NCBI RefSeq assembly: GCF_006438915.1
Contig: NZ_RCZE01000001.1
Span: forward strand, 296,325-360,324
DNA from: Pseudomonas arsenicoxydans
Lineage (GTDB): Bacteria > Pseudomonadota > Gammaproteobacteria > Pseudomonadales > Pseudomonadaceae
DNA length: 64,000 nucleotides
Direction of reading: 5' to 3'
Position 1 is the first letter of the stretch, and every line of letters begins with the position of its first letter. A program made the translations under genes and the position numbers. Positions 56,937 through 64,000 of the stretch are shown here, one piece after another. The notes under the pieces were generated by a model that made no database searches, was not told where the DNA came from, and saw nothing but the letters and a program-made list of their open reading frames with translations.

Positions 56937-56972
56937 GTCCTACAAAAACCTCATCCTGCGACTGATTACGTG
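56937..56972 (+). repeat. Cassette-border repeat, copy C
   Basis: GTCCTACAAAAACC, TCATCCTGCGA, CTGATTACGTG; the right-hand partner of copy B (29/36 identical) and shares GGCAACGTCCTACAA with copy A. Marks the end of the accessory segment before comM. Confidence 0.6.
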
Positions 56973-57115
56973 GGTACTCCACACTCGCTTACGCTCAACC
57001 AAACAGAAAGACACTCGCAACATCCTGCGAAAGTTTGGTGCCTGTGCCGTCACGCGACCCGGCTACTCTTCAAAAAACCGCAGGAAGCGGTTCCCGTAAA
57101 GCTCAAGGAACGATC

Positions 57116-58609
57116 ATGTCCCTCTCCATCGTCCACAGCCGCGCCCAGATTGGTGTGGATGCGCCCGCCGTTACCGTCGAAGTCCACCTCGCCAACGGTT
57201 TACCTTCGCTGACCATGGTCGGTTTGCCCGAAGCGGCCGTGAAGGAAAGCAAGGACCGGGTACGCAGCGCGATCATCAATTCAGGCCTGCAATTCCCGGC
57301 GCGGCGTATCACGCTGAATCTCGCCCCGGCGGATTTGCCGAAGGACGGCGGGCGATTTGATCTGGCGATTGCCTTGGGGATTTTGTCAGCCAGCGTGCAA
57401 GTGCCGACATTGACCCTGGATGACATTGAATGCCTGGGGGAGTTGGCGTTGTCAGGCGCGGTACGTGCTGTGAGAGGCGTATTGCCGGCTGCGCTGGCGG
57501 CACGCAAGGCCGGACGCTCGCTGATGGTGCCGCGGGCAAATGCCGAGGAGGCCTGCCTGGCGTCGGGGTTGAAGGTGTTTGCCGTGGATCACCTGCTGGA
57601 AGCCGTTGCGCACTTCAATGGACATACGCCGGTTGAACCCTACGTTTCCAATGGCTTGCTCTACGCCAGCAAACCCTATCCAGACTTGAATGAGGTGCAA
57701 GGGCAACTCTCGGCCAAGCGCGCATTGCTGATTGCGGCAGCTGGAGCTCACAACCTGCTGTTTAGCGGACCGCCGGGGACCGGGAAAACGCTGTTGGCGA
57801 GCCGGTTGCCGGGGCTGCTTCCCCCGCTAGCCGAAAACGAGGCACTGGAAGTCGCAGCCATTCAATCCGTCACCAGTTGCGTGCCCTTGAGCCATTGGCC
57901 ACAGCGGCCATTTCGCCAACCCCACCACTCCGCCTCAGGACCCGCACTTGTAGGTGGAGGTTCGAAACCTCAACCCGGTGAAATCACCCTCGCCCACCAT
58001 GGCGTGCTGTTTCTCGATGAACTCCCGGAGTTTGATCGCAAGGTATTGGAGGTTCTGAGAGAGCCATTGGAGTCGGGCTGCATCGTAATTTCCCGCGCCA
58101 AAGACCGCGTACGATTTCCGGCGCGATTCCAGTTGGTCGCAGCGATGAACCCGTGCCCCTGTGGATATCTTGGCGAACCGAGTGGCAAATGCAGTTGCAC
58201 GCCGGACATGGTCCAGCGCTATCGCAACAAATTGTCGGGGCCGCTACTGGATCGGATAGACCTGCACCTGACCGTCGCTCGGGAAGCCACGTCGTTGAAC
58301 CCTGCGCGGAAGCCCGGTGACGACACCGCCACCGCCGCCGTACTGGTCGCCAACGCACGAGAGCGACAACAAAAACGCCAGGGCTGCGCGAACGCTTTCC
58401 TTGATCTGCCGGGCCTGCGCCAACACTGCAAGTTATCCACAACCGACGAGACCTGGCTGGAAACAGCCTGTGAGCGATTGACCTTGTCACTGCGAGCGGC
58501 CCATCGACTGCTCAAGGTCTCACGCACCCTGGCTGACCTTGAGCAGGTCGATAACATCACTCGCGAGCACTTGGCCGAAGCGCTTCAATACCGGCCAACA
58601 TCGAACTAG
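57116..58609 (+). CDS. comM: ComM/YifB family Mg-chelatase-like AAA ATPase
   Basis: 497 residues. N-terminal ChlI-like domain (SIVHSRAQIGVDAPAVTVEVHLANGLPSLTMVGLPEAAVKES), AAA core with Walker A NLLFSGPPGTGKTLLASRL, Walker B GVLFLDELPEFDRKVLEVLREPLE and a zinc-like C-x8-C-x3-C-x-C block (MNPCPCGYLGEPSGKCSCTPDMVQRY), ending with a helical domain LSLRAAHRLLKVSRTLADL. ComM is a hexameric helicase that speeds branch migration during natural transformation. AAGGAA before the ATG at 57116; the longer frame crosses a non-coding stretch. Confidence 0.93.
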   Translation: MSLSIVHSRAQIGVDAPAVTVEVHLANGLPSLTMVGLPEAAVKESKDRVRSAIINSGLQFPARRITLNLAPADLPKDGGRFDLAIALGILSASVQVPTLTLDDIECLGELALSGAVRAVRGVLPAALAARKAGRSLMVPRANAEEACLASGLKVFAVDHLLEAVAHFNGHTPVEPYVSNGLLYASKPYPDLNEVQGQLSAKRALLIAAAGAHNLLFSGPPGTGKTLLASRLPGLLPPLAENEALEVAAIQSVTSCVPLSHWPQRPFRQPHHSASGPALVGGGSKPQPGEITLAHHGVLFLDELPEFDRKVLEVLREPLESGCIVISRAKDRVRFPARFQLVAAMNPCPCGYLGEPSGKCSCTPDMVQRYRNKLSGPLLDRIDLHLTVAREATSLNPARKPGDDTATAAVLVANARERQQKRQGCANAFLDLPGLRQHCKLSTTDETWLETACERLTLSLRAAHRLLKVSRTLADLEQVDNITREHLAEALQYRPTSN

Positions 58610-58615
58610 CAGAGA

Positions 58616-59827
58616 CTATTCCTTGCTGATGTCCACCAACGGCGTAGCCCTCATCTCAGTCTCCCGCCCACCCTGAATATCACTCACCGTCTTCAACGCC
58701 TTATCCACAGCCCCTTTATCCGCCAGCAAGCTGTACCTGATCTGAAACTGCTTCTGCTCCTTTACCCCAATCATCGGCACCAAACCCAGTGGCCGCTGAT
58801 ACCGACGGTTGTAAGAAAAGCTCGTCCCCGGCTCCAACCCGGTCACATACCCCTGCCCTTGCGTATCGGTGTTCTTCCACAATGAAAAAACCGGCAACTG
58901 CCGGGTATTAAACCCGACCGACACCCCAAGGCTTCCCGCCTTGTTATGCAACACGGTCAACGTGTCGCCCTTGGCATCGCCATAAGGCACAACGTTGTAA
59001 ACGGTCTCGTCATAATCCTTGGTCGGCGCGCGGTAAGTCTGCCAATCCGGCAAATCTCCCTTGGCCTTGTCATTGAACGGCGAAACCTGTTTCACCGGCG
59101 CGGCAAAGCGGGCGCCCTGCTCAAGGAATGGGGTGCTGAAATTACTGTGGTACAGCGCCTGATATTCCTTCGGATAATCACCGTTGTTGGTCAGCGTGTC
59201 GTTGAGGGCAAACGTAGCGCTGCCGGGCTCGGTGACCAGTTCCGTCATGACCGAGAAGTCGACTTTCTTGAAGGCCTGCTCTTTGAGTTCGCCACGCAGG
59301 CTGATGGCGTAAGGCGGTTGCTCATCGATGTGCAGGGTGACTTTGCTGGCCGGGATGTTGGCGGCGCGGCCATGGAGGGTCAGCAGTTCGCCGTTATCCA
59401 TGCCGGGATGGCCGACCCATTCGTAGCCGCAGCGGGCGACCAGTTCGTTGAAGCCTTCCAGCCAGCCCAGGCCGCCGCGCCCGTTGAGTTCGATGAAGGA
59501 CGGGTTGACCACGTCCTTGACGGGCGAATCCCAGCCCATGCGCACAGTCCCGACCGACGCCTGCAGGACGTTCATCCCGCGGGTCGGCACCACCGAGAGT
59601 TTCATCGTGCCGTTATCAATGTCGACGATGCTGACGCCCTCTTGCCGTCCGCCGTGCAGGTTTCGAAGGGTCACGGAGAAGGGTTTGTCGGTTTTCACAC
59701 CGAGTTGCTGGCTGGTGATCTGCCAGTTTTGGGCAGCCTTGTCGCTGTCGAGCAGGACGTAGTCCCAAGCCATGGCGTGGGAGGCGGACAGCGCGCCAAA
59801 GGCAACGACGATTTTGAGGGGAGTCAT
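58616..59827 (-). CDS. DUF4432 family aldose 1-epimerase-like protein, periplasmic
   Basis: 403 residues. Signal peptide MTPLKIVVAFGALSASHAMA. The mature part has the galactose mutarotase-like fold: NLHGGRQEGVSIVDIDNGTMKLSVVPTRGMNVLQA, HGRAANIPASKV, LYHSNFSTPFLEQGARF and VTGLEPGTSFSYNRRYQ. Family members are linked to sugar isomerisation; the substrate is unknown. ATG at 59827 has AGAAAGG upstream; an earlier in-frame start has none and would destroy the signal peptide. A perfect LacI-type operator sits 42 bases upstream. Confidence 0.85.
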   Translation of the reverse strand: MTPLKIVVAFGALSASHAMAWDYVLLDSDKAAQNWQITSQQLGVKTDKPFSVTLRNLHGGRQEGVSIVDIDNGTMKLSVVPTRGMNVLQASVGTVRMGWDSPVKDVVNPSFIELNGRGGLGWLEGFNELVARCGYEWVGHPGMDNGELLTLHGRAANIPASKVTLHIDEQPPYAISLRGELKEQAFKKVDFSVMTELVTEPGSATFALNDTLTNNGDYPKEYQALYHSNFSTPFLEQGARFAAPVKQVSPFNDKAKGDLPDWQTYRAPTKDYDETVYNVVPYGDAKGDTLTVLHNKAGSLGVSVGFNTRQLPVFSLWKNTDTQGQGYVTGLEPGTSFSYNRRYQRPLGLVPMIGVKEQKQFQIRYSLLADKGAVDKALKTVSDIQGGRETEMRATPLVDISKE

Positions 59828-59868
59828 GAGAAAGCCTTTCTTGGAGTTGTGCATTTTTATAGCGCTGA

Positions 59869-59880
59869 TGAAACGTTTCA
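59869..59880. promoter_or_regulatory. LacI/GalR-family operator
   Basis: TGAAACGTTTCA, a perfect 12-base palindrome with the central CG and AA/TT pattern used by LacI-family regulators; flanks (GCTGA/GCAAGC) are partly symmetric. 42 bases upstream of the DUF4432 start. No LacI gene is in the window. Confidence 0.65.
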
Positions 59881-59916
59881 GCAAGCTTAAAAAAGCAGAC
59901 GCCCGAGCCTTCCCAA

Positions 59917-60065
59917 GTCAATTCAAATTGACCTCATGCAACCTGTGCACACTTACGCTAGTCTCATACGGTTTTGGACCTCCGCTAATTGACGGCGACA
60001 TCATTATGACATTAAGGTCGCCAGCCAATTGCAGGAGCAAGCGCAGACGTTTTTGTCTGTCAATT
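59917..60065. promoter_or_regulatory. Cluster of GTCAATT/AATTGAC half-sites upstream of srfA
   Basis: Four exact 7-base copies: GTCAATT at 59917-59923 and AATTGAC at 59926-59932, which form an inverted repeat around CA; AATTGAC at 59987-59993; GTCAATT at 60059-60065. All are in the srfA upstream space. Identity of a binding protein is unknown. Confidence 0.5.
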
Positions 60066-60092
60066 TTGCGCAACGGAACATAGGGAGTTTGA

Positions 60093-61481
60093 ATGCGCGG
60101 GGCACTATTACGCAGCGGTAAGAGCGGGTCATTCATAGCCCTGGGCGAAACAGGTCAACCAGTCTACCGGGCTGCCTTGCAATTGCGCGAAGCCATTCGC
60201 CGCAAAAATCCCGAGTTGGTCGATCATTTGGCCATCCCTCAAAGCGATGAGCTCGGTAACCAGATCGACTGGTACAGCGGCCTCGACGGCGATGTGATCC
60301 CGTGGAGCAGTGCGACCGAAGAGGAACGCGCCCCTGCCCGCCGCCAACTTGAAGCGCTGAAAACTGCGCTCGAGGAATTGAGCCAGCGTTTCCTGGTCAC
60401 TGAATCCGGCGAACCGCAGCAAGGCGACAAAGCCGTGTTCGGCAAGTTGCTCAAGCGCGTGATTCATTTCCCCGACGAGAATTTCGTCTACCTGGTGCAA
60501 GGCAAACCGGTGCTGACCTTTTGGGGTTTCGAGCATGCCGGTACCGACAATCGCGATCCTCTGCACAGCCTCTATCAAGTTCCGCCCGCGTTCACGCTGC
60601 CACCCGAGGTCGAAGCGCCTGTTGTTGCGCCGGTCGTGCCGGTGGTTGCTCGTCCATGGTGGCGCCGCTGGTGGTGGCTGTTGCTGCTGCCGTTCCTGCT
60701 GCTGCTTTTGTGGCTGTTGCTCGGCCTGCGCGGTTGCGTGCCGATTCCGTCGGTGGCGGTAGACCTGCTGCCTGAGGGCATCGTGCCGGTGGAAAAACAA
60801 CTGGAAGAGCCGAAATTGCCTGGCAATGTCACGACGTTGAATGGCGTTCCGGTGAATGGCACGGTTGTGGGTTCCACTACAGGAACCGGCACCGCCGTGA
60901 CCGGAACTCATGGCGTGGAAGCGCCGGCGGTCGAAGGTAGCGAAGCTGATGCAGCAACCGCCGGCGTGACCCAGGACCCGGCCAAAGACCCGACAGCAGA
61001 TCCGGCAGCCGAATCGCCAACCGCACCACCCGAGAGCAAAACCGCGCCGCCGGATATCACATCACCCGAGGCCGAAAAACCCGCCGCCGCAAAACCCGGC
61101 CCGCCCCTGAGCATTCCGCCAGACGCCGCCGACGGTGCCGCCAAGTTCCTCGACGGTCAGTACCGCGCCGGGGCCGGTATTCAGGATCGCAAGACCGGCA
61201 AACCACTGCGTCTGGAGTACCAACTCAAGGACGGCAAGGGCGAAGTCACCGTGCATCAGGCCGACGGCACCAAGTGCAGCGGGCCAGTGAGCGCTACCAT
61301 GAAGGGAGGCAGCCTGGCCATCGACAGTCAGGGTCAGGCCGTGTGCGCCGACGGCAGCACTTACGACATGCCCAAGGTCAACTGCCGCAAAGGGGCGACC
61401 ACGGTCGCGGACTGCACCGGCGGTTACGGAAAAGATCAATTCCCCATGTCCATGCGGCACGCGGCCGATAAAACGGAATAA
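60093..61481 (+). CDS. srfA: SrfA family protein
   Basis: 462 residues. N-terminal ~180 residues: MRGALLRSGKSGSFIALGETGQPVYRAALQLREAI and ENFVYLVQGKPVLTFWGFEH, as in SrfA of the SrfABC set. Then a single membrane segment (WWRRWWWLLLLPFLLLLLWLLLG), an Ala/Pro/Thr-rich spacer, and a C-terminal domain with repeated cysteines (GTKCSGPVSATMKGG, GQAVCADGSTYDM, VNCRKGATTVADC). Known in Salmonella as a SsrB-regulated gene and in Xenorhabdus as part of a three-protein toxin; role in Pseudomonas unknown. AGGGAG before the ATG. Six bases to srfB. Confidence 0.85.
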   Translation: MRGALLRSGKSGSFIALGETGQPVYRAALQLREAIRRKNPELVDHLAIPQSDELGNQIDWYSGLDGDVIPWSSATEEERAPARRQLEALKTALEELSQRFLVTESGEPQQGDKAVFGKLLKRVIHFPDENFVYLVQGKPVLTFWGFEHAGTDNRDPLHSLYQVPPAFTLPPEVEAPVVAPVVPVVARPWWRRWWWLLLLPFLLLLLWLLLGLRGCVPIPSVAVDLLPEGIVPVEKQLEEPKLPGNVTTLNGVPVNGTVVGSTTGTGTAVTGTHGVEAPAVEGSEADAATAGVTQDPAKDPTADPAAESPTAPPESKTAPPDITSPEAEKPAAAKPGPPLSIPPDAADGAAKFLDGQYRAGAGIQDRKTGKPLRLEYQLKDGKGEVTVHQADGTKCSGPVSATMKGGSLAIDSQGQAVCADGSTYDMPKVNCRKGATTVADCTGGYGKDQFPMSMRHAADKTE

Positions 61482-61487
61482 CCTGAC

Positions 61488-64000
61488 ATGTTGCCTGAAG
61501 TCACCCAATTCGAAGACACCGTCACGCTGGTCAGCGACACCGGCATCCAGTTCATGGATTTCGCCCTGCGCCTGGATCCTCGCAAGGAACCGGCAGGTGA
61601 ATTCGCGCCGATGATCAGCGGGCTGATCTGCCGCCTGGCGTACAACCAAGAGAAAGACTTCTTTTTCTACGAGCCCGAACCGGAAAAGATCGAGAAAGCC
61701 AAACCTGCGTTCAGCGTCGACATGAAAAGCAGCCTCGAATTGCTTGACGGTGTCTGGCTGCCGACCCCGTTTTTCCGCTTCATGCCACCGCACCGCTTCG
61801 ACGAAGGCCCGACCAACTGGTCGCGCATGCGCCTGGTGAAACTGGCGGCACCCGACATTGACGGCAACACCCACCGCCTGACGATGGCGTTCGACAGCCG
61901 TGTGATGCCCAAGCGTGACGGCACCGCTTACCTGGCGCCAAACGAAGAAGACATCAGCTCCGGCGTGTCTTTCAAACTGGCGACCAAGGCCAGCGAAACC
62001 CGTTGGTTCCTGGCGCAGCCGTGGGTCAACGAGTGGCTGCTGGAAGTGTTCAACGAGGGCAATGCCCACCGCTCACGCGCCGAGCTGGACACCGATATCC
62101 GCGCCAACTATCACCTGGCGCACTACCTCAATTTGCTCAGCCTGTTGAGCACGCCGTCCGCCGCCCAGCAATCGACGGCCCGGGTGAAAGTTGAAATCCC
62201 CGAGCTGAAAGTGGTCGCCAACGACAGCAATGGCCTGGTCAAACCGATCCCGGTGGACCTGGTGCTGGACGTCGGCAACTCGCGCACCTGCGGCATCCTG
62301 ATCGAAAACCACGGTCAGGCCGGCTCCGGGCTGAAGCAGAACTACGTGCTGGAACTGCGTGACCTGATCACCCCCGAACACACCTACAACCTGCCGTTCG
62401 AAAGCCGCGTGGAGTTCGCGCAAGCGTATTTCGGCAAGGACCACTGCTCGGTCAAGAGCGGCCGGCACGATGCGTTCCAGTGGGCGACGATTGCCCGCGT
62501 CGGCAACGAAGCCAGCCGTCTGGCCAGCCGTCGTCGCGGCACCGAAGGCTCCACCGGCCTGTCCAGCCCGAAACGCTACCTGTGGGACGAAAACGCCTAC
62601 GGCCATGGCTGGCGTTTCAACTGTTCGTACATCAAGACCGACAGCGAGCCGTACGCCACCGCCGCGCCGTTCTCGCACCTGATCAACGAAACCGGCGAGG
62701 CGCTGTACAGCCTCGAAGAAGATGATCGCCTGCCGGTGTTCATGCCGCGTTACTCGCGCAGCTCGCTGATGACCTTCATGCTCGCCGAAGTGCTGGCCCA
62801 GGCGCTGTCGCAAATCAACAGCCCGGCCCAACGCTCGCGCCAGGGTCACACCCGCGTGCCGCGCCAGCTCAACAGCATCACCCTGACCGTGCCGCCGGGC
62901 ATGCCCCAGGCCGAGCGCAGCATCCTCAACGAACGCATGCTGCAAGCCATCGGCCTGGTGTGGAAAAGCCTCGGCTGGCATGCCGGCGAGGAAGATCCGC
63001 ATCTGGATCAGGCCGTCAGCCCTCGCACCCCGATCCCGAGCATTCGCGTGGAATGGGACGAAGCCTCCTGCGGCCAGTTGGTGTACCTGTACACCGAGGT
63101 CAACGAGAATTTTGCCGGTCACCCGGAAGAGTTTTTCGACACCATCGCCCGGCCTGACAAGACCGACCGCGAACGCATCACCCTGGCGACCATCGACATC
63201 GGCGGCGGCACCACCGACCTGGTGATCACCGACTACCGCCTCGACCGCGCCGGCAACACTGGCAGCGGCAGTAACGTGCACATCGTGCCCGAGCAGCGTT
63301 TTCGCGATGGCTTCAAGGTGGCCGGCGACGACATCCTGCTGGACGTGATTCAGGACTTCATCCTGCCGAGCTTCGAAAAAGCCTTGCAGAACGCCGGCGT
63401 GAAAGCCCCGGACTCACTGATGTCACGCCTGTGTGGCGACGAATCGGTGAGCGCTCAGGACATGATCCTGCGCCAGCAATTGAACCTGCAGGTGTTCGTC
63501 CCGTTGGGCCTGGCGCTGCTCAAGGCGTACGAGCATTACGATCCGCAGGTCCCGCAAGAAGTCACCCCGCAAAGCTATCGCCAATTGCTCGGGGACAACG
63601 CGATCAGCCAGACCGTGCTCGACTACGTCAACGCCGCCGTGCGCCGCGATGTCGGTGCTCAGAGCGGTTTCGACCTGTATGCCGCGCCGATCAGTTTCGA
63701 CCTGCAAAAGCTCCACGCCGCGTTCCTCAACGACCAGATCAACATCACCAAGATTCTCGGTGCGCTGTGTGAAGTGGTGGCGCATTACCCGTGCGACGTC
63801 CTGCTGCTGACCGGCCGCCCTTCGCGCCTGCCCGGCATCCAGGCGTTCATTCGCAAGGTGTTGCCGCTGCCACCGGGACGCATTCTGGCGCTGCAAAACT
63901 ACCGCACCGGCGGCTGGTATCCGTTTCACAAGAACGGCCGGATCGACGACCCGAAAAGCACCGCGTCGGTCGGCGCGATGCTCTGCCTGTTGTGCGCCAA
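61488..64000 (+). CDS. srfB: SrfB family protein (3' end cut by window)
   Basis: At least 837 residues; the gene runs off the right edge. Actin/Hsp70-like ATPase features: phosphate-1 LVLDVGNSRTCGILIE near residue 260 and phosphate-2 LATIDIGGGTTDLVITDYRLD near residue 568, with SNVHIVPEQRFRDGFKVAGDDILLDVIQDF after it. The last part (LLLTGRPSRLPGIQAFIRKVLPLPPGR) is the adenosine-binding region of the fold. SrfB is the middle member of srfABC. Start ATG at 61488, spaced as expected after srfA. Confidence 0.87.
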   Translation, partial: MLPEVTQFEDTVTLVSDTGIQFMDFALRLDPRKEPAGEFAPMISGLICRLAYNQEKDFFFYEPEPEKIEKAKPAFSVDMKSSLELLDGVWLPTPFFRFMPPHRFDEGPTNWSRMRLVKLAAPDIDGNTHRLTMAFDSRVMPKRDGTAYLAPNEEDISSGVSFKLATKASETRWFLAQPWVNEWLLEVFNEGNAHRSRAELDTDIRANYHLAHYLNLLSLLSTPSAAQQSTARVKVEIPELKVVANDSNGLVKPIPVDLVLDVGNSRTCGILIENHGQAGSGLKQNYVLELRDLITPEHTYNLPFESRVEFAQAYFGKDHCSVKSGRHDAFQWATIARVGNEASRLASRRRGTEGSTGLSSPKRYLWDENAYGHGWRFNCSYIKTDSEPYATAAPFSHLINETGEALYSLEEDDRLPVFMPRYSRSSLMTFMLAEVLAQALSQINSPAQRSRQGHTRVPRQLNSITLTVPPGMPQAERSILNERMLQAIGLVWKSLGWHAGEEDPHLDQAVSPRTPIPSIRVEWDEASCGQLVYLYTEVNENFAGHPEEFFDTIARPDKTDRERITLATIDIGGGTTDLVITDYRLDRAGNTGSGSNVHIVPEQRFRDGFKVAGDDILLDVIQDFILPSFEKALQNAGVKAPDSLMSRLCGDESVSAQDMILRQQLNLQVFVPLGLALLKAYEHYDPQVPQEVTPQSYRQLLGDNAISQTVLDYVNAAVRRDVGAQSGFDLYAAPISFDLQKLHAAFLNDQINITKILGALCEVVAHYPCDVLLLTGRPSRLPGIQAFIRKVLPLPPGRILALQNYRTGGWYPFHKNGRIDDPKSTASVGAMLCLLCA

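Larger units (their letters stand above)
56714..57115 (+). other. Gene-free stretch before comM with two hairpins
   Basis: 402 bases without a credible gene. It holds a perfect 10-bp hairpin CAGGCTTCGG-CCTCA-CCGAAGCCTG (56829-56853) and, 4 bases on, the terminator below, then repeat copy C and the comM upstream region. Confidence 0.6.

Overview
The window is chromosomal DNA of a Pseudomonas of the P. fluorescens type. The support is gene order and content: the rho, trxA, ppx/ppk, hemB, algP, algQ, dsbB, hemYXDC, algR, argH, cyaA, rnk, cyaY, lptM, lysA, dapF, xerC, sutA, amtB, glnK, ubiK and comM genes lie in the same order I recall for the PA5233-PA5290 part of P. aeruginosa PAO1. Base composition is GC-rich, and the intergenic spaces carry many REP/REPIN elements of the fluorescens type. 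No rRNA, tRNA, CRISPR array, insertion sequence or complete prophage was seen.

Layout. 1-9.2 kb: a FliL-like protein cut by the window edge, a quinone oxidoreductase, an orphan TonB C-terminal protein, glpT, a gamma-glutamylcyclotransferase, an AT-rich spacer, a ubiD/flavin reductase pair and a membrane O-acyltransferase with an SGNH domain. 9.3-15.2 kb: rho, trxA, then a GntR regulator divergent from a four-gene polar amino acid ABC operon. 15.3-20.4 kb: ppx facing hemB-ppk (polyphosphate turnover and haem synthesis). 20.5-29.9 kb: DedA, sterol-desaturase-like protein, ElbB, UPF0178, an FTR1/cytochrome c iron permease, a LysE exporter, an MscS-type channel coupled to an ABC-F ATPase, and a TIGR02444 protein. 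29.8-40.2 kb: the alginate/haem block (algP, FKBP isomerase, algQ, dsbB, hemY-hemX-hemD-hemC, algR, argH). Here the sensor kinase gene algZ, which precedes algR in P. aeruginosa, appears reduced to a 3' remnant that still overlaps algR by ATGA. 40.3-51.2 kb: GST, small conserved proteins, adenylate cyclase, rnk, cyaY, lptM, lysA-dapF, DUF484, xerC and a HAD phosphatase. 51.3-54.8 kb: sutA, a YjbQ protein, and the glnK-amtB nitrogen operon with a good sigma-54 promoter and an NtrC box, then ubiK.

54.8-57.1 kb is the accessory part. Between ubiK and comM lie a C4-type antisense RNA with a short Bro-N (antirepressor-like) gene, then an AT-richer GNAT gene with a tiny basic ORF. Related 36-base sequences mark the borders of these cassettes. 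The C4 RNA folds into the expected three-way junction, and two of its unpaired segments are complementary to the leader of the Bro-N gene. From 57.1 kb come comM, a periplasmic DUF4432 epimerase-like gene with a LacI-type operator, and srfA-srfB running off the right edge; srfC would be expected next.

The findings I rate highest are the C4 RNA/Bro-N module and its repeat-bordered cassette site, the algZ remnant upstream of algR, the glnK control region, and the operator-like repeats in front of the DUF4432 gene and srfA.
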